A DNA stretch of 10,521 nt from contig CAKAQU010000058.1 of assembly GCA_916720335.1 (NCBI GenBank), forward strand, positions 1 to 10,521, written 5' to 3'. The translations under genes were made by a program, and so were the position numbers. Shown piece by piece: positions 1 to 5,782 of this stretch. Every line of letters starts with the position of its first letter. The first letter of the stretch is position 1. The notes beneath the pieces are model-generated. The model made no database searches. It was not told where the DNA came from and saw only the letters and a program-made list of their open reading frames with translations. The stretch is from an uncultured Moraxella sp. (GTDB lineage Bacteria; Pseudomonadota; Gammaproteobacteria; Pseudomonadales; Moraxellaceae).

Positions 1-495
1 TCCCATCACCAAGATCATAAGGCTAAAAGCTTTTGCTCCTTGAATGGGATTTAATTTATCACGAATGACCGCTTTTGGAACAACCGATGTTACGCACGCT
101 CCTAAGGCTTGAAAGATTCTTGAAATGTATAATGTCATTTCGTGCGTTGTTATAGAACAAATGATAGACGCAACCACAAAAATACTCATGCCAATATACA
201 TGGGTTTAACCCGACCAATGCGGTCAGATAATGGACCATAAATCAGCTGACCAATAACCAATCCAGTAAAATAAAATGGAATGGAGCGAGAAACTTCAGC
301 AACACTGACACCAAAGTCTTTTGCCATACCAGGAAGTGCTGGTAAATTCATGTCAATTGCTAAAGGACCAATAGCAATCATCATACCCATCATCATTACC
401 CAAAGTGTGGGAAAGGGCTGCTTTAATGCATCAGTACGGCTATTCATAAGATTCTCAATGGATTGAAAATTTGTAGGCAAGTTTTGAAAAGTCAT
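1..495 (-). CDS. Bcr/CflA-type multidrug efflux MFS transporter (5' part, runs off the window)
   Basis: This is the N-terminal 165 codons of a major facilitator superfamily drug:H+ antiporter. It is open to base 1, so the C-terminal half or more lies outside. The translation shows the Bcr/CflA pattern: a first membrane helix ending in IAIGPLAIDMNLPALPGMA (family form IDMYLPALP). The cytoplasmic loop signature GQLIYGPLSDRIGR lies between helices 2 and 3, and VVPKAVIRD after helix 4 corresponds to the family RAVIRD motif. About five helices are visible. Members export drugs such as bicyclomycin or chloramphenicol; the substrate here cannot be told. The first ATG at 495 has no clear ribosome site. 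A second ATG at 447 (Met17), preceded by a weak GAG, gives a start closer to family length and may be the real one. It diverges from the thioesterase gene at 581. Family assignment is confident; substrate is unknown. Confidence 0.88.
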   Translation of the reverse strand, partial: MTFQNLPTNFQSIENLMNSRTDALKQPFPTLWVMMMGMMIAIGPLAIDMNLPALPGMAKDFGVSVAEVSRSIPFYFTGLVIGQLIYGPLSDRIGRVKPMYIGMSIFVVASIICSITTHEMTLYISRIFQALGACVTSVVPKAVIRDKLNPIQGAKAFSLMILVMG

Positions 496-580
496 TATAT
501 CATAAAGCAATTTTCTTCATCTTTGGTGTTGGTTATGATATGATTTTAAATTTTATATAAATCCATAAAAAGGAAATAAA

Positions 581-1075
581 ATGGCTTTTGATACCATAAT
601 ACATGACACCCATCATCAACAGGATTATAAAAAACCTGAGTTGTTAAAAGAATATCCATTTATTCACGTCCAACCTGTGGCGTGGGGAGAGATGGATGCT
701 TTTAATCATGTTAATAATGTAGCTTATTATCGTTATGCTGAATCAGCGCGTATTGGTTATTTTCAAGCAACTGGACTTATGAATGGACGCTTTGATTTAC
801 TGACAATTTTAGCCTATTCTAGTTGCCAATACCTAAAACCTGTCTGTTATCCTGATACATTATTGATTGGTGTGCGTATTAAAAAATTAGGCAATACCAG
901 TCTTGAACTTGAATGTTTGATGTTTAGCAAGCACCAAAATGCTGTTGCTGCCAAAGCTGAAGCGGTGATTGTACGTACTGATAAATCGATGAAAAAACAG
1001 CCATGGAATGAAAATGAAAGAGCGGTTTTAGGAAAATTTGAGGGGCGAGATTTATCATATCAAGAATCAAAATAA
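581..1075 (+). CDS. Hotdog-fold acyl-CoA thioesterase (4HBT family)
   Basis: A 164-residue cytoplasmic protein of the 4-hydroxybenzoyl-CoA thioesterase/YbgC-like hotdog superfamily, which hydrolyses acyl-CoA thioesters. The diagnostic stretch is WGEMDAFNHVNNVAYYRYAE at residues 35-54. It contains the catalytic-type aspartate (D39), followed by the HVNN that opens the long central helix. The central strands follow (YLKPVCYPDTLLIGVRIKKLG), then a last strand with AKAEAVIVRTD. The length fits a single hotdog domain with an N-terminal tail of about 25 residues that is rich in His and Lys and not conserved in the family. The ATG at 581 follows an AGGAA ribosome site at 571-575. The gene stands alone: it is divergent from the MFS gene, and a perfect inverted repeat lies downstream. 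The acyl substrate (short-chain, aromatic or other) cannot be told from sequence. Confidence 0.88.
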   Translation: MAFDTIIHDTHHQQDYKKPELLKEYPFIHVQPVAWGEMDAFNHVNNVAYYRYAESARIGYFQATGLMNGRFDLLTILAYSSCQYLKPVCYPDTLLIGVRIKKLGNTSLELECLMFSKHQNAVAAKAEAVIVRTDKSMKKQPWNENERAVLGKFEGRDLSYQESK

Positions 1076-1122
1076 TAATAAAATCACTTGCAAAAAACAT
1101 AAAAAATAAGCTGTGATAAATA

Positions 1123-1148
1123 TGTTTATTAGAACTTTCTAATAAACA
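1123..1148. repeat. Perfect inverted repeat between thioesterase and aldehyde dehydrogenase remnant
   Basis: The arms TGTTTATTAGA (1123-1133) and TCTAATAAACA (1138-1148) are exact reverse complements of 11 bases around an ACTT loop. Only two pairs are G:C, and the tract that follows (ATTCTTATCTT) is only partly T-rich. It could therefore be a weak terminator of the thioesterase gene. Its position 36 bases before the remnant's ATG, just after a weak TTGCAA/TGTGAT promoter-like pair (1088-1093 and 1112-1117), also fits a palindromic operator for the former dehydrogenase gene. Confidence 0.5.
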
Positions 1149-1183
1149 ATTCTTATCTTAACCATCAAAAAAAGGAAGTTTTT

Positions 1184-1704
1184 ATGCGTTATGCCAATCC
1201 CAACACTCCAAAGCAAAGTTCACTTTAAAACCCAATACGATAATTTTATCGCCGGTGAATGGGTCGCCCCGTTTTAGGTAAATATTTTGATGATATTTTA
1301 CCTGTTGATGGTAAACCTTTTGCAAAAGCTGCAGACTCCACTACCAAAGATGTGGAATTGGCGTTAGATGCTGCTCATCAGGCAAAGGATGCTTGGGCAA
1401 AAACATCACTCACCAAACGAGTAGATATTTTATTAAAAATTGCTGACCGTTTGGAGGCAAATTTGGAGCTTTTGGCGGTTGCTGAGACTTGGGAAAACGA
1501 CAAACCTATTCGTGAGACGTTCGTGCAATACAGACAGGATGCGTTTGGATAAACTGCTATCACATTTACCCTGCTTATGCGGCGTTTGGCGGTTACAAAC
1601 AATCGGGCATTGAGCGAGAAAACTATAAAATGATGCTTGAACATTATCAACAAACCAAAAATTTACTGGTTGGTTATTCGCCAAAAGCCTTAGGATTTTT
1701 CTAA
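1184..1704 (+). pseudogene. Aldehyde dehydrogenase remnant (AldB/ExaC-like), frameshifted and internally deleted
   Basis: A ruined NAD(P)-dependent aldehyde dehydrogenase of about 520 bases; intact members have roughly 500 codons. A good ribosome site, AGGAAG at 1173-1178, precedes the ATG at 1184. The start reads MRYANPNTP; the frame then breaks near 1210 and resumes at 1212 as SKVHFKTQYDNFIAGEWVAP. It breaks again near 1269-1270 and resumes at 1271 as VLGKYFDDILPVDGK and onward to ETWENDKPIRET (ending 1519). From 1522 a third frame gives RAIQTGCVWINCYHIYP and AAFGGYKQSGIERENYKMM, through the typical C-terminal YSPKALGFF. The join jumps from about residue 119 to about residue 447 of the family. 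Some 320-340 codons, including the NAD-binding core and the catalytic Glu and Cys, are gone. Either frameshift could be a sequencing error, but the deletion alone rules out activity. Confidence 0.93.
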
Positions 1705-1728
1705 TCACTTTTATTAAATATTCATAAC

Positions 1729-1768
1729 AATAAAGCCATTCCTATATTTGCAATGGTTTTATTTTTTT
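1729..1768 (+). terminator. Rho-independent terminator after the aldehyde dehydrogenase remnant
   Basis: Stem AATAAAGCCATT (1729-1740) pairs with AATGGTTTTATT (1752-1763) over 12 positions with one G:U pair. The loop is 11 bases, and the T-rich tract runs on to 1768. It lies 25 bases past the remnant's stop codon, in the usual place for a plus-strand terminator. Confidence 0.7.
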
Positions 1769-1797
1769 AAATAGAAAAATATTTGCAAGATTAATAA

Positions 1798-1829
1798 ATC
1801 AAAAAGACAAGATTAATAAATCTTGTCTT
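1798..1829 (-). terminator. Rho-independent terminator of the metNIQ operon
   Basis: AAGACAAGATT (1804-1814) and AATCTTGTCTT (1819-1829) form a perfect 11-base stem with an AATA loop. Read on the minus strand, the stem is followed at once by a run of five T (bases 1805-1801). It starts 31 bases after the metQ stop codon, so it is well placed to end the operon. One arm and the loop are part of a 15-base direct repeat, with copies at 1786-1800 and 1808-1822. Confidence 0.8.
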
Positions 1830-1859
1830 GGTCAATTTAAGTGATATAAACGCCGTTAA

Positions 1860-2753
1860 TTACCAGCCTTGTACTACACCATCTTCTTGAAATTGTTTTT
1901 TGGCTTCAGCAACGACTTCGTCAGATTGGTAGGCTTTAACAAAGTCTTGAACTGCTTTGCTGTCTTTGTTATCAGCGCGTGCAACGATGATATTGACATA
2001 AGGTGAATCTTTTTCTTCAACAAAAACACCATCTTTAGCCGTTAAACCCACTTGCCCTGCATAAGTATTGTTTACTACTGCCAAATCCACATCATCAAGC
2101 GCACGAGCGGCAACGGAAGTATCAACTTCTTTGATGTTTAATTTTTTGGGGTTTTCTACAATATCCATAGAGGTTGAGAATAAATTGGTATTATCTTTTA
2201 ATTTGATAAGTCCTTGTTTTTCAAGCAAAATCAAAGCACGAGCTAGATTTGATGGGTCGTTTGGCACGGCGATGGTCGCCCCTTCTTTTAACTCATTAAC
2301 ATTTTTGATTTTTTTAGAATAGCCTGCCAATGGATAAACAAACGTATTGCCAACAATCACCAAGTTATCCAATTTTTTCTCTTGGCTGTCTTTGTCCAAA
2401 TAAGGCTTATGTTGCATGGCGTTAGCATCCAAATCGCCTTTAGATACCGCAGTATTTGGCAGCGCATAATCGTTAAATTCCACGTATTCCACTACAAGCC
2501 CATATTTTTCTTTAGCAACTTTAGCAGCAACTTCAGCAACTTTATGCTCAGGACCGCTCATTACGCCAACTTTAATTTTTTCTTCACCAGCAGGTTTGCC
2601 TTCAGCTTTAGCATCGGTTTTTGCATCCGCTGCTTCATTGGTTTGAGCCTTGGCTTCTGGCTTAGTTTCAGCTGCGTTATTTCTGGCATCACAGCCTGCT
2701 AAAATAATCCCCGAGGTAATGGCGCATAAACCAAAAAAGTAATTAAATTTCAT
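1860..2753 (-). CDS. metQ: Methionine ABC transporter substrate-binding lipoprotein MetQ
   Basis: The methionine receptor of the MetNIQ importer, a lipid-anchored protein of the NlpA family. The start is set at 2753 (MKFNYFFG), with a GAGAA ribosome site at 2763-2759. A longer frame from 2804 would place a hydrophobic stretch ahead of a normal signal peptide. The chain has 297 residues. Residues 1-20 are a type II signal peptide ending in the lipobox LAGC, with Cys21 the lipidated residue. A linker of about 37 residues rich in Ala, Lys, Glu and Asp follows (22-58). It is much longer than in E. coli MetQ and probably holds the domain off the membrane. The binding domain shows family motifs: KVGVMSGPEHKV, VEFNDYALPNTAVSKGDLDANAMQHKPYL and IAVPNDPSNLARALILLEKQGLIKL, then VNNTYAGQVGL. 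It follows metI after 127 bases. Specificity for methionine is inferred from the operon. Confidence 0.96.
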   Translation of the reverse strand: MKFNYFFGLCAITSGIILAGCDARNNAAETKPEAKAQTNEAADAKTDAKAEGKPAGEEKIKVGVMSGPEHKVAEVAAKVAKEKYGLVVEYVEFNDYALPNTAVSKGDLDANAMQHKPYLDKDSQEKKLDNLVIVGNTFVYPLAGYSKKIKNVNELKEGATIAVPNDPSNLARALILLEKQGLIKLKDNTNLFSTSMDIVENPKKLNIKEVDTSVAARALDDVDLAVVNNTYAGQVGLTAKDGVFVEEKDSPYVNIIVARADNKDSKAVQDFVKAYQSDEVVAEAKKQFQEDGVVQGW

Positions 2754-2804
2754 AAAAATTCTCAAAAAAATAAAAAAAAGATACCATATTAAAACATAAA
2801 ACAA

Positions 2805-2834
2805 ATCATAAGTTCAATATATAATTTTTATCAA
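2805..2834 (-). promoter_or_regulatory. Candidate internal promoter for metQ
   Basis: On the minus strand, TTGATA (2834-2829) and TATGAT (2810-2805) each match five of six sigma-70 consensus bases, with an 18-base spacer. The site sits in the 127-base metI-metQ gap, about 50 bases before the metQ ATG. A separate promoter would give extra receptor over permease. This is inferred from sequence only, in a very AT-rich stretch where chance matches are common. Confidence 0.4.
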
Positions 2835-2880
2835 AATTCAAAAAAGCTAAGTTATTTTTGGCATAAGCTAAAATCATACA

Positions 2881-3570
2881 TTAACGATGGTCAAATTTTT
2901 GTGCCAAAACATCCCCACATTTTTGAAAAATCATCACAATCGCTACGATAATGATGGTAGAAACCCATTTGACGTAAACCATACCACGATGCTCACCATA
3001 GCTAATAGCAAGATTGCCTAAGCCGCCGCCGCCAACCACACCCGCCATTGCCGAATAACCGACCAGTGTTACCAGCGTCAAGGTGATGGCATTGATTAAA
3101 ATTGGTAAACTTTCAGGCAGATAGTATTTACTGATGATTTGCCAGTTACTTGCGCCCATAGCGTGAGCGGCTTCGGTCAATCCTGATGGAATTTCAGCTA
3201 AAGCGTTGGCGGTTAAACGGGCTACAAAGGGAATGGCAGTTACGCTAAGTGGTACAATTGCAGCCGTTGTACCCAGTGTTGTGCCAACTAAAAGTCGCGT
3301 TACAGGCAGTAAAATAATCAATAAAATAATAAATGGCACCGACCGCCCAACATTAATCATAACATCTAAAAAAGTGGATAATTTGGGATTTTGCAAAATA
3401 CGCCCAGACCCTGTCAAAAATGCTAAAAAACCCAAAGGTAATCCAACCAAGGCGGCAACTATTGTAGAAGCAAGACCCATATACACAGTTTCAAAGGTGG
3501 ATTTACCAACCATTTGCCACATTTGCGGGGTTAATTCTGTGATAAAATTTTGAATAAGCTCATGCCACAT
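2881..3570 (-). CDS. metI: Methionine ABC transporter permease MetI
   Basis: The 229-residue inner-membrane subunit that forms the methionine channel as a dimer and docks onto MetN. About five hydrophobic helices are visible (for example residues 25-52, 73-95, 155-180 and 200-220). The coupling (EAA) loop is clear: EAAHAMGASNWQIISKYYLP at residues 133-152, with the conserved Gly139. Just before it lies the MetI-type stretch VPFVARL-like AIPFVARLTANALAEIP, and near the end GYSAMAGVVGGGGLGNLAISYG, both typical of the family. E. coli MetI has 217 residues, so the length fits. The ATG at 3570 lies inside the metN 3' end (11-base overlap), with an AGAGG ribosome site at 3584-3580. Translational coupling to metN is therefore likely. 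Confidence 0.96.
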   Translation of the reverse strand: MWHELIQNFITELTPQMWQMVGKSTFETVYMGLASTIVAALVGLPLGFLAFLTGSGRILQNPKLSTFLDVMINVGRSVPFIILLIILLPVTRLLVGTTLGTTAAIVPLSVTAIPFVARLTANALAEIPSGLTEAAHAMGASNWQIISKYYLPESLPILINAITLTLVTLVGYSAMAGVVGGGGLGNLAISYGEHRGMVYVKWVSTIIIVAIVMIFQKCGDVLAQKFDHR

Positions 3571-4600
3571 AGCCGATTACCTCTAAACCAACTTGATGCT
3601 CTGTTAAAAAATCTTGTGCCAATTTAATGTCATTAGGATTTCCTATGATTTGAGCAATTCTAAATCCGAATTTGACCCCGCCAACATAATCCATCTGTGA
3701 AGTCAAAATATTAAATTCTACCCCAAACTCTTTACTAGCTTTAGAAAACAGCGGTTTATCTACTGAATTGCCTGTAAATTCAAATTTAATCACAGGGCTG
3801 CTGGTTGGCGTAGATGATAGTTTTTGGGTAAATTCATCAGGTAAATTAACATGAAATGTTGAACGAATGAACGCTTTGGCAAGAGCAGTTTTTGGATTGG
3901 CAAAAATTTCTCCAACCATACCTTGTTCGACCAAAACGCCTTTATCAATAACGGCTACTTTATCGCAGATTTGCTTGACCACATCCATTTCATGAGTGAT
4001 GAGCAAAATGGTAATGCCCAGTTCTCGGTTAATTTTTTTTAATAAAGTCAAAATTGCTTTAGTGGTGGCAGGGTCTAAGGCGCTGGTTGCTTCATCACAC
4101 AATAAAACTTTAGGGTTGGATGCCAAAGCACGAGCAATAGCGACACGCTGTTTTTGACCTCCTGACAAATTGGCAGGGTATGCTTGATGACGCTCAGATA
4201 ATCCAACCAAATCTAAAAGTTTAGAAACTTTATCGTAAATTTGCTGTTTGGGTGTGTTTGATAATTCTAATGGTAACGCTACATTGTCAAAAACAGTGCG
4301 AGAATGTAATAAATTAAAATGTTGAAAAATCATGCCGATTTTACGACGCTCATGGATTAATTTTGCATCAGATAAAGTGGTTAATTCCACACCATCAACA
4401 AATACCTGTCCACCAGTTGGGCGTTCCAATAAATTGACGCAGCGAATTAAGGTAGATTTACCTGCGCCAGATGCACCAATAATACCAAAAATTTCACCAG
4501 CGTTCACAGTCAAATTGGTAGGGTGAACAGCAGTAAATTCATGTATTTTGTTTGCCTTTTTGGTATAAAATGTTTTTGATACTGCAACAAGATTTATCAT
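3560..4600 (-). CDS. metN: Methionine ABC transporter ATP-binding protein MetN
   Basis: The 346-residue ATPase that drives methionine uptake through MetI. In order it shows: Walker A GASGAGKST (42-50), Q-loop Gln93 in IFQHFNLL, the ABC signature LSGGQKQR (145-152), Walker B VLLCDEATSALD with D169/E170, and the switch His203 in ITHEMD. A C-terminal regulatory NIL/ACT-like domain covers about 265-346, ending in QVGLEVIGYVA. In E. coli MetN this domain binds methionine and inhibits transport from inside. The start is taken at 4600 (MINLVAVSKTFY), which matches the family N-terminus. The frame stays open upstream to 4672, but that would run through the likely promoter. The ribosome site is weak. 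It is the first gene of metN-metI-metQ and diverges from xerD. No MetJ box or SAM riboswitch was seen. Confidence 0.96.
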   Translation of the reverse strand: MINLVAVSKTFYTKKANKIHEFTAVHPTNLTVNAGEIFGIIGASGAGKSTLIRCVNLLERPTGGQVFVDGVELTTLSDAKLIHERRKIGMIFQHFNLLHSRTVFDNVALPLELSNTPKQQIYDKVSKLLDLVGLSERHQAYPANLSGGQKQRVAIARALASNPKVLLCDEATSALDPATTKAILTLLKKINRELGITILLITHEMDVVKQICDKVAVIDKGVLVEQGMVGEIFANPKTALAKAFIRSTFHVNLPDEFTQKLSSTPTSSPVIKFEFTGNSVDKPLFSKASKEFGVEFNILTSQMDYVGGVKFGFRIAQIIGNPNDIKLAQDFLTEHQVGLEVIGYVA

Positions 4601-4636
4601 AAATAAACCATGAATATAAATTCTAGAAAGTTGCTC

Positions 4637-4645
4637 ATTATAGCA
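4637..4645 (-). promoter_or_regulatory. Extended -10 promoter candidate for metNIQ
   Basis: On the minus strand the bases read TGC followed by TATAAT (4645-4637), a perfect extended -10 element. No good -35 is present (GAAATC at 17 bases), as is common for extended -10 promoters. Transcription would start near 4630, about 30 bases before the metN ATG. This supports 4600 rather than 4672 as the metN start. Confidence 0.55.
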
Positions 4646-4665
4646 TGGCTTTAATAGAAGATTTC

Positions 4666-4695
4666 TTGACAAAACAGCAAAAGCAGTGATAGCTT
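4666..4695 (+). promoter_or_regulatory. Candidate promoter for xerD
   Basis: A perfect -35 TTGACA (4666-4671) is followed after 18 bases by TAGCTT (4690-4695), which has TG in the extended -10 position (4687-4688). The -10 matches only three of six bases. It starts 21 bases from the divergent metN -10, so the two promoters would share the same DNA. Confidence 0.4.
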
Positions 4696-4730
4696 AGGAA
4701 TATTTTAAAATTTCACCAAAATAAATTACT

Positions 4731-5663
4731 ATGAGTAAAACCCGAGCCACTAAACCACGCTTACCAAGCCTAACTACCACCGATAATGACCCTGAATTTT
4801 TAACCGAATTTCGCATCAATATGCTAGTTTGGGGATTGGCGACGCGCACTAGAAATGCCTACATTCGCGATTTACGTTTGTGTATGGCAAGTACCAAAAA
4901 ATCGTTACCAACATGGCAAGAAAGCGATATTGTTGCTTGTTTGGATTATTTTCAAAGCCAAGAAAAATCCCCCCGTACTCAAGCGCGCGTTTTGGCAAGT
5001 TTGCGTCAGTTTTTTTTATGGCTGGTTGGTGAAGGCGTGCGAGAAGATAATCCATGTGAACATATCAAAAACCCAAAAATTGGTAAACCCTTACCAAAGA
5101 CCTTATCAGAAAGTGATGTAACGAATCTGCTAAACACTCCTGATGTTACTACCACATTGGGCATGAGAGATAAGGCGATGCTTGAGGTGATGTATGCATG
5201 TGGGCTTCGGGTATCAGAATTGGTAAATTTGTCATTTGCTGAACTCAATCTTAATGCAGGCTGGCTACAAATTACCGGTAAGGGCAATAAAATGCGTCTG
5301 ATTCCACTGGGTGAGTATGCTATTGATGCTATCAATCAATATTTAACGCATCGTCATGAATTTTTACCTGTGGGAAAAGTTGATTGTCAGGCATTGTTTT
5401 TGACTGAGCAAGGTGGTTATATGACAAGGCATAATTTTTGGCATTTAATCAAAAAATACACCAAACTTGCCAAGATTCATGTCAGTGTCTCGCCACATAC
5501 ATTGCGCCATGCTTTTGCTACTCATTTGCTCAATCATGGAGCAGATTTACGAAGTGTTCAGCTTTTGCTTGGACACAGTGATTTATCCACCACACAAATT
5601 TACACCCATGTTGCCATGGCTCGCCTGCAAAGTTTGCATGAAGAATATCACCCGCGTGCATAA
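4731..5663 (+). CDS. xerD: Site-specific tyrosine recombinase XerD
   Basis: A 310-residue tyrosine recombinase that, with XerC, resolves chromosome dimers at dif during FtsK-driven segregation. The N-terminal core-binding domain covers about residues 20-105, with ATRTRNAYIRDL in the DNA-binding helix. The catalytic domain has the complete set R160 (GLRVSEL), K184 (GKGNK), H256 and R259 (SPHTLRHAFATHLL), H282 (LLGHSDLSTTQIYTH) and nucleophile Y291. Each is offset by 12 from E. coli XerD. The ending HEEYHPRA and the stretch NPKIGKPLPKTLSESDV identify XerD rather than XerC. The 12 extra residues are an N-terminal tail. The ATG at 4731 has no visible ribosome site; the next in-frame ATG (4821) would cut into the DNA-binding domain, so 4731 is kept. 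Being chromosomal and highly conserved, it does not mark a mobile element. Confidence 0.96.
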   Translation: MSKTRATKPRLPSLTTTDNDPEFLTEFRINMLVWGLATRTRNAYIRDLRLCMASTKKSLPTWQESDIVACLDYFQSQEKSPRTQARVLASLRQFFLWLVGEGVREDNPCEHIKNPKIGKPLPKTLSESDVTNLLNTPDVTTTLGMRDKAMLEVMYACGLRVSELVNLSFAELNLNAGWLQITGKGNKMRLIPLGEYAIDAINQYLTHRHEFLPVGKVDCQALFLTEQGGYMTRHNFWHLIKKYTKLAKIHVSVSPHTLRHAFATHLLNHGADLRSVQLLLGHSDLSTTQIYTHVAMARLQSLHEEYHPRA

Positions 5664-5685
5664 GGTTTAAAAAACTTAGCAAATT

Positions 5686-5749
5686 TTCACAAAAAATCCA
5701 TCATTTGCCTGCTTTTTTCCATCATTTTTCCATAAATGTTTTTTATGAT
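5686..5749 (+). promoter_or_regulatory. Phased TTCAC/TCCAT elements and -10 in front of creD (possible CreB-type operator)
   Basis: Four pentamers lie on one face of the helix: TTCAC at 5686, and TCCAT at 5697, 5718 and 5729, with start-to-start steps of 11, 21 and 11 bases. The middle two are part of a 10-base direct repeat, TCCATCATTT. TTCAC-N6-TCCAT and TCCAT-N6-TCCAT have the spacing of the known E. coli cre tag (TTCAC-N6-TTCAC) bound by the response regulator CreB. A TATGAT -10 candidate (5744-5749) follows, without a good -35, as expected for an activated promoter. The match to the tag is partial, so regulation by a CreB-like protein is inference. Confidence 0.4.
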
Positions 5750-5782
5750 AAGAAAAATTTGATTAAACGACAAGGGTAGCAA

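Noticed and set aside
3206..3553. Plus-strand open frame of 115 codons over metI
   Set aside because: It lies wholly opposite the well-supported metI gene and has no ribosome site or recognisable protein features. The same holds for the plus-strand frames over metQ and metN.
4601..4672. Upstream extension of MetN by 24 residues
   Set aside because: The added residues are unlike the MetN family, and the segment contains the probable promoter, so 4600 is the better start.
4600..4730. SAM riboswitch or MetJ box before metN
   Set aside because: The leader is only about 30 bases long, and no AGACGTCT-like repeats are present.
4731..5663. Tyrosine recombinase as a sign of an integrated element
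   Set aside because: Every family feature points to the core chromosomal XerD. No att repeats, tRNA or phage genes are adjacent.
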